Part shown: piece after piece, positions 1 through 8,722 of the stretch
Layout of the letters: each line of letters begins with the position of its first letter
Numbering within the stretch: the first letter of the stretch is position 1
NCBI GenBank assembly: GCA_910577055.1
Contig: CAJTKX010000002.1
Span: 186,001 to 250,000 of the forward strand
Source of the DNA: an uncultured Christensenella sp.
Lineage (GTDB): Bacteria > Bacillota > Clostridia > Christensenellales > Borkfalkiaceae
Length of the DNA stretch: 64,000 nucleotides
Reading direction: 5' to 3'
Made by a program: the position numbers and the translations under genes
Notes under the pieces: generated by a model
Databases searched by the model: none
The model's input: the letters and a program-made list of their open reading frames with translations, nothing else
What the model was told of the DNA's origin: nothing

Positions 1-147
1 GTTTTGACAAAGAACGCCGTAAATACGATTTCGGGCTACGGACGTTATAAGTTTGCGGGCAAGAAGATAAACGATTATTATATGACCGAGCAGCGGAAAA
101 AATTTTTACTGCTGCATAAAGCGGAGTTCGATAAACGACACAAATAA
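1..147 (+). CDS. 3' end of an unrecognised protein (partial)
   Basis: The first base is already inside an open frame that runs 48 codons to a TAA stop at 145-147. The visible tail is basic and tyrosine-rich (KFAGKKINDYY, then KRHK at the end). It matches no family I can name. The start lies outside the window. A terminator hairpin follows within 40 bases, which supports a real gene end. Confidence 0.6.
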   Translation, partial: VLTKNAVNTISGYGRYKFAGKKINDYYMTEQRKKFLLLHKAEFDKRHK

Positions 148-184
148 AAACAAGCCCTACATGGGGTGTATTTTATAAGGACAA

Positions 185-227
185 AAAAGCAAGGAAGAAA
201 AATTGGTGCTCCCCTTGCTTTTTTTGT
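185..227 (+). terminator. Rho-independent terminator
   Basis: AAAAGCAAGG (185-194) pairs with CCTTGCTTTT (213-222) around an 18-base loop and runs into a T-rich tail. It closes the partial gene at the window start. Confidence 0.7.
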
Positions 228-377
228 TTGATTTTGTATAACAAAAGCCTAATTTGTATTTCGGCTTTTTATAATCACTGAAATGCTACGCTAAACGGGG
301 TTATTCGTAACGAACTCTACGGATAGTAGATATACTTTAAGGCTAAACTATGCTATAATGTATTTAAAAGAGGCGTT

Positions 378-980
378 ATGGACACCGTTAAGATAGGAAG
401 ATTTATCAAGAGTTTAAGGAAAGAAAAATCTTTAACGCAACGCGAAGTTGCAAATAAGCTAAACGTATCAGAAAAAACCATTTCAAAATGGGAAACGGGT
501 AACGGTATGCCGGAAGTCAGTTTAATGCTGCCCTTATGCAAATTTTTCGGAATCAGCATCAACGAGCTTTTATCGGGCGAACGACTTGACGAAAAACGAT
601 ACGTTGAAAAAGCGGAAGAAAATATGACTTGTCTTGTCGATAGGACTACCCCGCGGAAGAAAATTGTTATATCGACGGTTTCTTGCGTTTTAGTAATTTT
701 ATCAAGCCTTGCTTTAATTCTTTTATCGGCTTTATTCATTCAGCAAATATGGCTTAAACTTGTTGTTATCGGAATTGCACTGATAGTTGTAATTGCCGAC
801 GTGTCGGTTATACTTCTTGTTGCGATAAGCACGGAAATTTATAAGTGCGAGGAATGCGGTGAACAATTTGTTCCGACTTTGAAGGCGTATATTTTGGCGC
901 CGCATACGTTTAAGCGAAGATATTTAAAGTGCCCCCATTGCGGTAAAAAAAGTTGGAATAACAGCCGTTTAAGAAAATGA
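378..980 (+). CDS. XRE-family regulator with two membrane segments and a zinc ribbon
   Basis: A 200-residue protein. Residues 6-60 form a Cro/cI-type helix-turn-helix (LTQREVANKLNVSEKTISKWE), about 95-150 hold two hydrophobic membrane segments, and the tail has a zinc-ribbon pattern of C157/C160 and C185/C188. The layout suggests a membrane-tethered DNA-binding protein with a cytoplasmic metal knuckle. Its target and signal are unknown. The start ATG has AGAGG upstream, and a TATAAT -10 box lies at 354-359. It is monocistronic, with a strong terminator right after. The HTH is certain; the zinc ribbon is inferred from cysteine spacing. Confidence 0.85.
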   Translation: MDTVKIGRFIKSLRKEKSLTQREVANKLNVSEKTISKWETGNGMPEVSLMLPLCKFFGISINELLSGERLDEKRYVEKAEENMTCLVDRTTPRKKIVISTVSCVLVILSSLALILLSALFIQQIWLKLVVIGIALIVVIADVSVILLVAISTEIYKCEECGEQFVPTLKAYILAPHTFKRRYLKCPHCGKKSWNNSRLRK

Positions 981-1003
981 ATATGCTATGGTAAACAATA
1001 AAT

Positions 1004-1039
1004 ATAGCGCGCTGGTTCGTGAACGAAGCAGCGCGCTAT
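1004..1039 (+). terminator. Terminator of the XRE/zinc-ribbon gene
   Basis: ATAGCGCGCTG (1004-1014) pairs perfectly with CAGCGCGCTAT (1029-1039). A smaller inner stem TTCG/CGAA caps it, and TTTGTTTTTA follows. Confidence 0.8.
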
Positions 1040-1078
1040 TTGTTTTTAGCCCTACCCATTGCGGGGGCTTGTTTTTAT

Positions 1079-1740
1079 TTACAGCAGAGGAAGATACGTT
1101 ACGGTGTTCAGCAACGTCATCATTATGAAAATCATGCAGCTGACAAACGCGCCCAAATACACCTTGCCCGTTTTGTTGTAGAAATATCGGTTGAATATGG
1201 GCAGAAGTATCATCATCGGAACGACGCCGAACAATAGGTTGACGTACAGCCAAGTTTCGGTCAGCCATACCGTGCCGACAGCCGCAAACACTATATACTG
1301 TACGGCGATTATGCCTATCAGTCCGAGGCAGTTCGCCACGCAAGCCACGACCATACTGCCTACCCTGCCCCAACGCGCGTTGCGCATTGAGCAGTTCACC
1401 CTTACGGAATTGGTGAAATAGAACAAGAAGAACAGCGGCATATACATTAGCGCAAGCACTAAAATTTGCCTCCTTGGTCACTCTTTCAACGCTGTCGTCC
1501 CATACTTGGGTTAACTCCTTATCGGTACACCAACCGTCGAGGAAGTCGTACTCGTCCTCACGGTAGACCGAGGGATAGCTTTCTATTTTTTTTCCTTTTT
1601 CTACTTGCTGAGTCAAAACTACCGTGTCGCCGTCCATAAAGGTGACGTGTAATAGTTTTTCTGCTGTGCTCAGCCGAACGCGCATATCAAACACAGTAAG
1701 CAAAGTACGGTCAGTACTATGACCGCCGCTTTTCTTTCCA
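1079..1740 (-). pseudogene. Frameshifted lipoprotein with one InlB-type repeat and a multi-pass membrane tail
   Basis: Three reading-frame pieces on the minus strand line up as one broken gene. First is a signal peptide-like start near 1740 (MERKAAVIVLTVLCLLCLICAFG) that ends at a TGA. In another frame is a Listeria-Bacteroides (InlB B) repeat (VTFMDGDTVV...YDFLDGWCTDKE). In a third frame is a membrane region of about 125 residues ending at 1079, with four or so hydrophobic stretches. At least two frameshifts are needed to join them. It may also be a fusion of two gene remnants. The reading as a decayed secreted or membrane protein is inference; the frame breaks are seen directly. Confidence 0.6.
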
Positions 1741-1799
1741 TAATGTTTCCCCTTATCATTATTTATTATGAGCGCGCGATACGCGCGCAAGAGTTTTGT

Positions 1800-2972
1800 T
1801 TAAAGTTTGGCTACGCCCGTCTTTTTTGCCGCTTCCGCCACTGCTGCGGCAACGCAGTCGTGCGCTTTTTTATCGTAAGCGTAGGGCAGAATGTAATCGC
1901 GCGAAAGCTGATTATCGGAAACGCAGTTTGCTATGCCGTGGGCTGCCGCTATCATCATTTCGTCGTTGACGGTCGTTGCGCGAACGTCAAGCGCGCCGCG
2001 GAAAAGTCCGGGGAATACAAGCACGTTGTTGATTTGGTTTGCGTATTCCGACGAACCGGTGCCTACAATGAACGCGCCCGCGTCCTTTGCGTCGGCGGGG
2101 TTAATTTCGGGAACGGGGTTGGCGCAAGTGAAAAGTATCGCCTTGTCTGCCATCGATTTAACCATTTCCTTTGAAATACAGTTGGGCCCCGATACCCCGA
2201 CAAGTACGTCCGCGCCCCTCATAGCGTCTTTAAGCGTGCCGTTTAAGTGCGCGCGGTTGGTAACGGTTGCAATTTCTTTTTGGGCGGGGTTAAGCCAATC
2301 GAGCCCCTCGCAAATTACTCCCTTTAAGTCGCACAAGGTTACTTCCTTTACGCCGAACTTCATCAAAAATTTTGCAATGGCTATACCCGCCGCGCCCGCG
2401 CCGTTTATTACTACTTTTATATCTTCCTTCTTCTTGCCCGCAAGCTTTAAAGCGTTTATAAGCGCAGCCGTCATAACTATCGCCGTGCCGTGTTGGTCGT
2501 CGTGGAATACGGGGATATTCAATTCTTGTTTAAGCCGAGTTTCAATCTCGAAACAACGGGGAGCGGAAATATCTTCGAGGTTTATTCCGCCGAACGAGCC
2601 GGAGATAATCTTAACGGTGCGGATAATTTCTTCCGCGTCCTTGGTCTTTAAGCAGATAGGGAATGCGTCCACTCCGCCGTACGCCTTGAAAAGCGCGGCT
2701 TTCCCCTCCATTACGGGCATACCCGCCTCGGGCCCGATATCTCCCAAGCCGAGTATCGCCGTGCCGTCGGTGATGACTGCAACCGTGTTCCAACGGCGGG
2801 TCAACTCAAACGACTTCTCGATATCGTCCCTTATCGCAAGGCACGGTTCGGCAACGCCGGGCGTATAAGCAAGCGATAACGCCTCTCTGCTGTCAGTCGG
2901 AACGCGGCAAATCGTTTCTATTTTGCCCTTCCATTCACCGTGCTTTTTTAAAGACTCTGCTCTGTAATTCAT
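1800..2972 (-). CDS. NAD(P)-dependent malic enzyme, short form
   Basis: A 390-residue protein with the bacterial malic-enzyme layout: the catalytic tyrosine region AYTPGVAEPC (about 36-45), the lysine of EGKAALFK (K91), the metal-binding FHDDQHGTA (156-164) and the Rossmann loop NGAGAAG (190-196). It oxidatively decarboxylates malate to pyruvate, giving NAD(P)H and CO2. It has no C-terminal phosphotransacetylase domain, unlike Escherichia coli MaeB. The ATG has AGGAGG upstream. It is divergent from a LysR gene across about 190 bases, so that LysR protein is a candidate regulator. With the PEP carboxykinase near 39 kb it would help balance C3 and C4 pools. Cofactor preference cannot be read from the sequence. 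Confidence 0.93.
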   Translation of the reverse strand: MNYRAESLKKHGEWKGKIETICRVPTDSREALSLAYTPGVAEPCLAIRDDIEKSFELTRRWNTVAVITDGTAILGLGDIGPEAGMPVMEGKAALFKAYGGVDAFPICLKTKDAEEIIRTVKIISGSFGGINLEDISAPRCFEIETRLKQELNIPVFHDDQHGTAIVMTAALINALKLAGKKKEDIKVVINGAGAAGIAIAKFLMKFGVKEVTLCDLKGVICEGLDWLNPAQKEIATVTNRAHLNGTLKDAMRGADVLVGVSGPNCISKEMVKSMADKAILFTCANPVPEINPADAKDAGAFIVGTGSSEYANQINNVLVFPGLFRGALDVRATTVNDEMMIAAAHGIANCVSDNQLSRDYILPYAYDKKAHDCVAAAVAEAAKKTGVAKL

Positions 2973-3165
2973 ATATCCTCCTCAAAAAATGTTAATTGCT
3001 AACTTTTTTTATAAGTTTCTTTCATTTTCCTTTACATTATACAACGGCTTTATTATAATGTAAAATAATAATATAGTATAGCTATCATATCTTAAACGCA
3101 TAATAAGGCGCGACGGCAAAACACATGGCTTTTGCCGCCGCAGATTATTTAAAAAGGGACTTGAA

Positions 3166-4056
3166 ATGAATTACGAGTATTACAAAATTTTTTATTATGT
3201 AGGCAAGCACAAAAACATAACGCGGGCGGCGGTTGAGCTGTATTCGAGCCAACCCGCAGTTACGCGCGCCATACAGAACTTAGAGGCCGAGCTTGGGTGC
3301 AGACTTTTTGTGCGAACCAAAAGCGGGGTGGAATTCACGCACGAGGGGCAGACGCTTTTCGATTATGTGAACGTTGCGCACCGTCAGCTTTTAAAGGGCG
3401 AGGACGAGGTCAGTCGCTCGATTAGCGTCGAGGGCGGTACAATTTACGTCGGCGCTACGGTTACCGCGCTGCACGAATTTTTATTCGACGTTTTGGACGA
3501 CTTCCATTCCAAGCACGGCGGGATTAAGTTTAAAATAACTACCGGCTCTTCGAACGGAACCATAGAAAATTTGAAAAACGGGCTTGTGGATATTGCGTTT
3601 GTATCTACGCCGTGCAATTTGGTTAAGTCTTTGAACGCGTACACGGTAAAAACATTTAACGATATTTTAATTGCGGGGAACGGGTTTTCGCACTTGAAAA
3701 ACAAGACCGTCGCGCTTGCGGATATACGGAATTATCCCTTTGTGTGTTTAAGGCACAGTATGCAGCTTAGGCAGTTTATCGACGACGTTTTCGCCGAAAA
3801 CGACCTTGCCGTAACGCCCGATATCGAGGCGGACGGAGCTGATTTGTTGGTGCCGATGATAAGTCACGATTTCGGGCTTGGGTTTGTGCCGCAAGGTATG
3901 GCGGACGAAGCGATTGAACGCGGCGAAGTGTTCAGAATACCGCTTGTAAAGGAACTGCCCGCAAGAGAAATTCTTATGATAACGGACCCCCACCACCCGC
4001 AGACGAACGCCTCACGCGAGTTGGCTAAAATAATAATAAACAGAATACGCGCGTAA
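3166..4056 (+). CDS. LysR-family transcriptional regulator
   Basis: A 296-residue protein with the typical N-terminal winged HTH (residues 1-60, KNITRAAVELYSSQPAVTRAIQNLE) and a two-lobed periplasmic-binding-like effector domain (about 90-296). LysR proteins usually regulate the gene they face, here the malic enzyme, often with a small organic acid as co-inducer. That target is inference from the divergent arrangement. AAAGGGAC upstream of the ATG serves as ribosome-binding site. Confidence 0.92.
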   Translation: MNYEYYKIFYYVGKHKNITRAAVELYSSQPAVTRAIQNLEAELGCRLFVRTKSGVEFTHEGQTLFDYVNVAHRQLLKGEDEVSRSISVEGGTIYVGATVTALHEFLFDVLDDFHSKHGGIKFKITTGSSNGTIENLKNGLVDIAFVSTPCNLVKSLNAYTVKTFNDILIAGNGFSHLKNKTVALADIRNYPFVCLRHSMQLRQFIDDVFAENDLAVTPDIEADGADLLVPMISHDFGLGFVPQGMADEAIERGEVFRIPLVKELPAREILMITDPHHPQTNASRELAKIIINRIRA

Positions 4057-4077
4057 ACGCGTTCAATTAAACAAAAA

Positions 4078-4106
4078 GCCGCCCGCGGATATACTCCGCG
4101 GGCGGC
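4078..4106. terminator. Shared terminator between lysR-type gene and ppa
   Basis: An 11-bp GC-rich stem, GCCGCCCGCGG with CCGCGGGCGGC. The minus-strand exit is T-rich (TTTTTGTTT), so it serves ppa best; the plus exit has TTTTA a few bases later. Confidence 0.8.
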
Positions 4107-4122
4107 GCCGTTTTAGACTGTT

Positions 4123-4656
4123 TTATTCGTTGCAGTAATTTTCGTCGTATTTGGATATGCACTTTCTTATAATCTCTATCGCCTCGTACTTGTGGCAGAT
4201 TTCCTTGACGGTGGTCTGCTTATGTTCGAGCATTTTGTAGACCTCGAAAAAGTGCATCATCTCATCGAAAATGTGACGGGGCAGCTCCTTGATATCGTAA
4301 AAGTGCTTGTAGTTGGGGTCGGTTAAAGGCACGGCAATAATTTTTTCGTCAAGCTCGCCGCCGTCCACCATTTTTATTACGCCAATCGGCATACAGGTTA
4401 CAAGCGTCATAGGGAAAATCGGCTCGTTGCAGAGTACGAGAACGTCCAACGGGTCGCCGTCGTCGGCAAGTGTGCGGGGTATAAACCCGTAGTTTGCGGG
4501 ATAAACGGTAGAGGTATAAAGCACTCTGTCAAGGCGCAGAAGCCCCGTATCTTTGTCAAGTTCGTACTTCGCCTTGCTGCCCTTCGGTATTTCGATTAAC
4601 GCTTCGAATTTGTTTTCGGATATTCTTTCTTTGTCTATGTCGTGCCAGATATTCAT
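4123..4656 (-). CDS. ppa: Inorganic pyrophosphatase, family I
   Basis: Soluble family I enzyme that hydrolyses pyrophosphate to two phosphates and so drives biosynthetic reactions. Seen: IEIPKGSKAKYELDK near the N-terminus, YPANYGFIPRT, and the metal-binding signature DGDPLDVLVL. Length of about 177 residues is normal. The frame extends five codons upstream to another ATG, but the AAGGGGG Shine-Dalgarno lies between the two, so the ATG at 4656 is the better start. Monocistronic with its own terminator. Confidence 0.95.
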   Translation of the reverse strand: MNIWHDIDKERISENKFEALIEIPKGSKAKYELDKDTGLLRLDRVLYTSTVYPANYGFIPRTLADDGDPLDVLVLCNEPIFPMTLVTCMPIGVIKMVDGGELDEKIIAVPLTDPNYKHFYDIKELPRHIFDEMMHFFEVYKMLEHKQTTVKEICHKYEAIEIIRKCISKYDENYCNE

Positions 4657-4772
4657 AGCCGCCCCCTTCATTTGTTTTTTTTTATTATATCACGTTTTTT
4701 TATAATGTAAAATAATAATTAAATATGCATATTATAATCAAAACGCATAACCTAAGGCTTCCGATTAATGAT

Positions 4773-4801
4773 TTGACAAAGCGCGACAATCTATATTATA
4801 C
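4773..4801 (+). promoter_or_regulatory. Promoter of the gtrA-like gene, with a very short leader
   Basis: TTGACA (4773-4778), a 17-base spacer, then TTATAC (4796-4801). Transcription would begin only a few bases before the ATG at 4814, and no Shine-Dalgarno is visible, so the mRNA may be nearly leaderless. Confidence 0.55.
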
Positions 4802-4813
4802 TTTTAAAGCATT

Positions 4814-5425
4814 ATGGAAAACGAAAATTTAGATTTGGAACATACGCAAGCCAAGGACGGGGCGGATAATTTCGACGCAACGCAAGCCGACGATTCGGCT
4901 AACGCTTGCGAAGAAACGGCTGCCGCTGCGGCAGTGCCCGCGGACGGGTGCGCGGCGGTTCCGCCGAAGAAAACCAAATTACAGCAATTTTTACAACTTT
5001 TATTATTTACGGGGTTTTCGATATCGGCGGGCATAATTCAGTTTGTAACTACGGGCGCGCTTTCGACTTGGACAAACCTTATACCCTATTGGATTGCTTA
5101 TTTAATAGGTTTAATACTGTCTGTGTTGTGGAACTTCACTTTCAACCGCAAGTTTACTTTTAAAGCGGCGAACAACGTTCCGCTTGCAATGAGCCTTGTA
5201 GTGCTGTACTACTGCGCGTTTACGCCTATTTCGACTTTCGGCGCGGACGCAATCGTTGACGCGTGGAAAACCTCGGCGGGAAGCGGTTGGGCGGACGATT
5301 ACGAAATGGTTATTACCGCCGCTATGATGATTTTGAACTTTGCAACCGAATTTATTTGGGACAAGCTGATAGTATTCAACCAAAAAGTTTCGGATAAAAT
5401 TTTGGGTTGGTTTAAACGCCGTTAA
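4814..5425 (+). CDS. GtrA-like multi-pass membrane protein
   Basis: 203 residues. The first 50 are acidic and alanine-rich with no recognised fold. The rest has four membrane segments with the GtrA/DPMS pattern: a QFLQLLLFTGFSISAG start, SVLWNFTFNRKFTF between segments 2 and 3, and a KLIVFN end. GtrA-family proteins are thought to help move lipid-linked sugars across the membrane or partner polyprenyl-phosphate glycosyltransferases. No glycosyltransferase is adjacent here, so the partner is unknown. Its 3' end overlaps the convergent next gene by 14 bases. Confidence 0.85.
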   Translation: MENENLDLEHTQAKDGADNFDATQADDSANACEETAAAAAVPADGCAAVPPKKTKLQQFLQLLLFTGFSISAGIIQFVTTGALSTWTNLIPYWIAYLIGLILSVLWNFTFNRKFTFKAANNVPLAMSLVVLYYCAFTPISTFGADAIVDAWKTSAGSGWADDYEMVITAAMMILNFATEFIWDKLIVFNQKVSDKILGWFKRR

Positions 5426-6572
5426 AGCGTACGGCATAGTCGCCTTCCGCTGAGTTGACTACTTGGCTCCACTCCTCTTCGGTTCCTTCGAAAATTATTT
5501 CGGTAAGGGAAGCGCAGCCGTCAAACGCACCGCTTTCGATTTCCGCTATTCCGACGTGTAAAGTAATACTTTCCAAATTTGCGCAATCGGCAAAGGCGTT
5601 AAAGCATATCCTTTCAACGCTTGCGGGAATATCGATTTCGGTAAGCGAAACGCAAGCGTAGAAAACGAGGGAGTCGAGATTTTTCAAGCCCGATGAGAGT
5701 ACTGCCGTTTTAAGCTTTTCACACGAAGAGAACGCGCTTAAACCTATCTCTTCGACGTCGGCGCCCATATATACTTCTTCGAGGTTTACGCAATTGTCAA
5801 AAGCACTCACTCCGACGGCTTGCACGCCGTCGGATATTTTTACGCCTTTTATTTGTTCGTTAAAGGCAAAAGCGGCATCCTCTATTTTCAATACGGGCTT
5901 GCCGTTGTACGTTGAGGGTATAAAGATATACTCTGCGCTACACTCGCCGATGCCGTTAACCGAATAACCGTTGCCGAAAGGTTCAAACGATAAATCGACG
6001 CTTTCCTCCCATTCGCCGCAATGCGTGCATCTTCCGTTGTCGAAGCTGTGCGGAATGACGCCGATAATTTTTTGCTCGACAAACACCTCTCCGCAGTCGT
6101 CGCAATGGCTGCCTTCGGATAGCCCCGTGTGTACGCAATCCGCTTCGATAGCCGCGTCCGTAACGGGCGTATGCCCCTTAGACGGAATTACGATATCGTT
6201 TAAACCGATTTCGTTTAAAAGCCCGCTGTCCGAAAAATATTTACCGCACTCCGCACAATACCAATACTCTATATTGCCGTTTTCGGTACAACTTGTCTTT
6301 TGTGCCGGCGTATGCGCGGCATCGTGAATATGCGGCGGCTTAACGGTTTCATCGCCGCCCGTTTGGTCATCGTCGTCTTTACCGTCATCTTTGTCTTGCC
6401 CGCCGTTTTCGTCTTGGTCGTCGTTCTTATCTTGCCCTTCGTCGGGCGCGCCCGTTTCAATATTGTTTGACCCCGCTTCCAAGCTATCTCCACCGCAAGC
6501 TACGAAAAATATCAAAGCGCACGCCAAAATCATCAGCGGGATAATTACCGCCAAAAACTTTTTCCTAACCAT
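5412..6572 (-). CDS. Leucine-rich-repeat (BspA type) surface lipoprotein
   Basis: 386 residues in clear modules. A lipoprotein signal has lipobox FVAC at about 22-25. Next is a strongly acidic Asp/Gln/Gly linker (about 35-80), then three Cys/His-rich repeats (TPAQKTSCTENGNIEYWYC and similar, with CxxCG pairs), then about five BspA-like leucine-rich repeats (IEDAAFAFNEQIKGVKI; VGVSAFDNCVNLEEVYM) to the C-terminus. Proteins of this type are displayed on the cell surface and often bind host or matrix molecules; the ligand here is unknown. No transport or enzyme gene is next to it. Confidence 0.85.
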   Translation of the reverse strand: MVRKKFLAVIIPLMILACALIFFVACGGDSLEAGSNNIETGAPDEGQDKNDDQDENGGQDKDDGKDDDDQTGGDETVKPPHIHDAAHTPAQKTSCTENGNIEYWYCAECGKYFSDSGLLNEIGLNDIVIPSKGHTPVTDAAIEADCVHTGLSEGSHCDDCGEVFVEQKIIGVIPHSFDNGRCTHCGEWEESVDLSFEPFGNGYSVNGIGECSAEYIFIPSTYNGKPVLKIEDAAFAFNEQIKGVKISDGVQAVGVSAFDNCVNLEEVYMGADVEEIGLSAFSSCEKLKTAVLSSGLKNLDSLVFYACVSLTEIDIPASVERICFNAFADCANLESITLHVGIAEIESGAFDGCASLTEIIFEGTEEEWSQVVNSAEGDYAVRFNGV

Positions 6573-6732
6573 AAAAACCTTCTCTCTTGTAAAATAAAAA
6601 ATTCAGCCGTGACGCTGAAAGTTGAACAAATGCAAGAAACAATATAAAAATTACTTGATAAGTATACTACATTTTTGTTAAATAATCAATCCGTTTTGAT
6701 AATTTTTTTGGCAAATTGCAAGAAAAATTATA

Positions 6733-6764
6733 AATTGCCCGCGGCTTTAACGCCGCGGGCAATT
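6733..6764 (-). terminator. Terminator of the sleB-ypeB operon
   Basis: A 13-bp perfect stem, AATTGCCCGCGGC / GCCGCGGGCAATT, with a six-base loop and a T-rich exit on the minus strand, 10 bases after the ypeB-like stop. Confidence 0.85.
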
Positions 6765-6774
6765 AGTTATTTTA

Positions 6775-8712
6775 TTAAAGCAACGCTCTGCCTTGCGCAG
6801 TGCCTATTACTGTGAACACTTGAACTTCGTTGCCCGTCCTTGCATCGATATACACATAGTAATCGTTGCCGTCGTACGAGCCGAAAAATTCGTATGCAAG
6901 CACTTCTTCGCCCTCAACGGGAATCATGCACAATCTCGCCGTTTCCACGGTGAATCCGTCGTGCAGTTTTGCTTGCGCGTCGCTTTTGTCAAGCTTCGCT
7001 GCGGGAGCCGTTCTTTCAACGTGATTTAAAACGTAGCTTAAACCTTCCATACCCGTTACGATGCCGCGCTCTTCGCAAACCTTTACTTTAATCATATCCG
7101 AGTAGAATATTACTCCGTCTTGCGCGTACGCAAAGTTAAGGTTGCAAGTAGTGCCGTTTTCGCTTGTCCAAACGGGCTTCATTCCGTCGAAACCGAGGTC
7201 GGTCAAGAAGTCTTCGGCAATAGCCACGCATCTGTCAACCGAGAAATTCTTAGAGGAACAGTCTTTAAAGCTGTTGAATTCCACTACTTTGCCGCCGAGC
7301 TTGGAAAGCTGCACGCTCATTTCGCCGTCGTTAGTCGTAAGGGTCAAGTTGTAGCAAGAAAGCTGTTCCGCAACAACTTCGCCCGTACACTTAACATCGC
7401 TTACGTTGTAGCTTTCGAAATACTGCCTTGCAAGCTCTTCCGCGCGGGTTGCGCTGATTTCGTCCAAACCTTCGAGGTTCTTCGCGGTAACCTTGTCGAT
7501 ATTTTCCGCAAAAGGTCCGTCGTTGATTTCCTTGGGGGTTTCAATGGTGTTGTTTTGAATGGTGTCAAAGGAAGTCGAAAGCAAGTTGCCAGATTTACCG
7601 TTCATCGCGGCAAGCATATCTTTACCGCTTGCGTTTGCCGTCACGTCGTTGAGGATTTGCTTCATTTCCTTGTTGACTTTATACATATATTCTATGGTAG
7701 CAACTTGGCTTTCGGTAAGGGGCTTGCCGCTTGCAACCGCGTAAAGCATAGACTGCGCGCCGTCGCCCATTTTGTTGACGAACGAGGTCATATTTTCGGT
7801 AAGCTGTCCGTCAAGGGGCAACCTTTCAAGGACGGTTTCAGCCATTTCGCTTTCGATAGCGATGTCCGATAAAATACGGACTTGTTCGTTTCTCGAATTG
7901 GAAACTCTTGCCTTGGAAAGGTTGGTATCGAGGTTGTCTACGATAGAGTTAAGCTCGTATAAAGATTGGGTGTGCACGGATGCCATATCGTCCTGCATAC
8001 CGTTCATATTTATCCAACCGAACGTAAGCATTGTGCCGAGCGCAAGAGTCGTTACGCCGAGAGAGATAACCGCAGCAAGCCAACCGCCGAAGCCGGGTGC
8101 GTGGCGTTTGTCGTTCTTTTCGGCGCGCTTTTGTGCGCGTACTTTTAAGTCGTGCTCGCGCTTGGCGCGTTTATCCGCCATTGCTGCTTCGCGCTTTGCA
8201 ACGCGCGCTTCGACCTTCGCCTTTTTAGCCTCTACTTTCGCTTGGCGCTCTTCTGCGATGCGCTCGCGGCGAGCTTCCTTGCTCTCGTGTTTGAGCATAT
8301 CGTGACGCTCGCGGCGCTTTTCTTTGCGCTCTTGACGGGCTTGCTTGACCGCCGCGATTTTATCAAGACGCTTCTGACGGGCCTCTAACTTCTTTTCAAG
8401 CCTTTTCTGTTTCTTTTCTGCGCGGATTTTAGCTATTTCAAGCTTTTTCTGCTCACGCGCTTCCTTTCTTTTAAGCTGCTTTTCGCCAAGCTTTTTAGCG
8501 GGCTTGTTCTTTTTTACCTTTTTCTTTTCTGCCTTAACCGGTTTCACGTCCTTTGTTTGTTTAACGGATTTTGTGTCCTTAGTCTGCTTAACGGACTTTT
8601 TTACGGGCGTTTTGCTTTTTACGCTTTCGGTTTTTTCGGACTTAGCCGTACTCTTCTTGCGGGTAAGGCTTTCCGCTTTTTCCGTTCCGCTTGAAACTTC
8701 TTTCTTACTCAT
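6775..8712 (-). CDS. ypeB: YpeB-like germination protein with a long basic N-terminal tail
   Basis: 645 residues. From about 210 on it looks like YpeB: one membrane segment (about 209-235), a helical domain, then PepSY-type domains (ATRAEELARQYFESYNV; RCVAIAEDFLTDLGFDGM; DARTGNEVQVF near the end). YpeB stabilises the cortex-lytic enzyme SleB in dormant spores. The gene lies 10 bases after sleB in the same direction, the usual pairing. Unusually, residues 1-205 are an extremely Lys/Arg/Glu-rich coiled-coil-like region with little hydrophobic content; ordinary YpeB is about 450 residues and lacks it. By known YpeB topology this tail would face the forespore interior. Its role is unknown. Confidence 0.85.
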   Translation of the reverse strand: MSKKEVSSGTEKAESLTRKKSTAKSEKTESVKSKTPVKKSVKQTKDTKSVKQTKDVKPVKAEKKKVKKNKPAKKLGEKQLKRKEAREQKKLEIAKIRAEKKQKRLEKKLEARQKRLDKIAAVKQARQERKEKRRERHDMLKHESKEARRERIAEERQAKVEAKKAKVEARVAKREAAMADKRAKREHDLKVRAQKRAEKNDKRHAPGFGGWLAAVISLGVTTLALGTMLTFGWINMNGMQDDMASVHTQSLYELNSIVDNLDTNLSKARVSNSRNEQVRILSDIAIESEMAETVLERLPLDGQLTENMTSFVNKMGDGAQSMLYAVASGKPLTESQVATIEYMYKVNKEMKQILNDVTANASGKDMLAAMNGKSGNLLSTSFDTIQNNTIETPKEINDGPFAENIDKVTAKNLEGLDEISATRAEELARQYFESYNVSDVKCTGEVVAEQLSCYNLTLTTNDGEMSVQLSKLGGKVVEFNSFKDCSSKNFSVDRCVAIAEDFLTDLGFDGMKPVWTSENGTTCNLNFAYAQDGVIFYSDMIKVKVCEERGIVTGMEGLSYVLNHVERTAPAAKLDKSDAQAKLHDGFTVETARLCMIPVEGEEVLAYEFFGSYDGNDYYVYIDARTGNEVQVFTVIGTAQGRALL

Positions 8713-8722
8713 TTATAGCCTC

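Noticed and set aside
969..1790. A long minus-strand ORF of 273 codons
   Set aside because: Only its first third looks coding (InlB repeat). The remainder is the wrong frame over the membrane segment, so it is treated as a pseudogene.
1719..2174. Plus-strand ORFs over the malic enzyme and similar shadows over pckG, lysS, nrdD and ypeB
   Set aside because: They are antisense to well-supported genes and have compositions expected of shadow frames.
4720..4756. ATATGCATATTATAATC, AAAACGCATAACC upstream of gtrA as a family A copy
   Set aside because: No C run and an altered second half; similarity is too weak.
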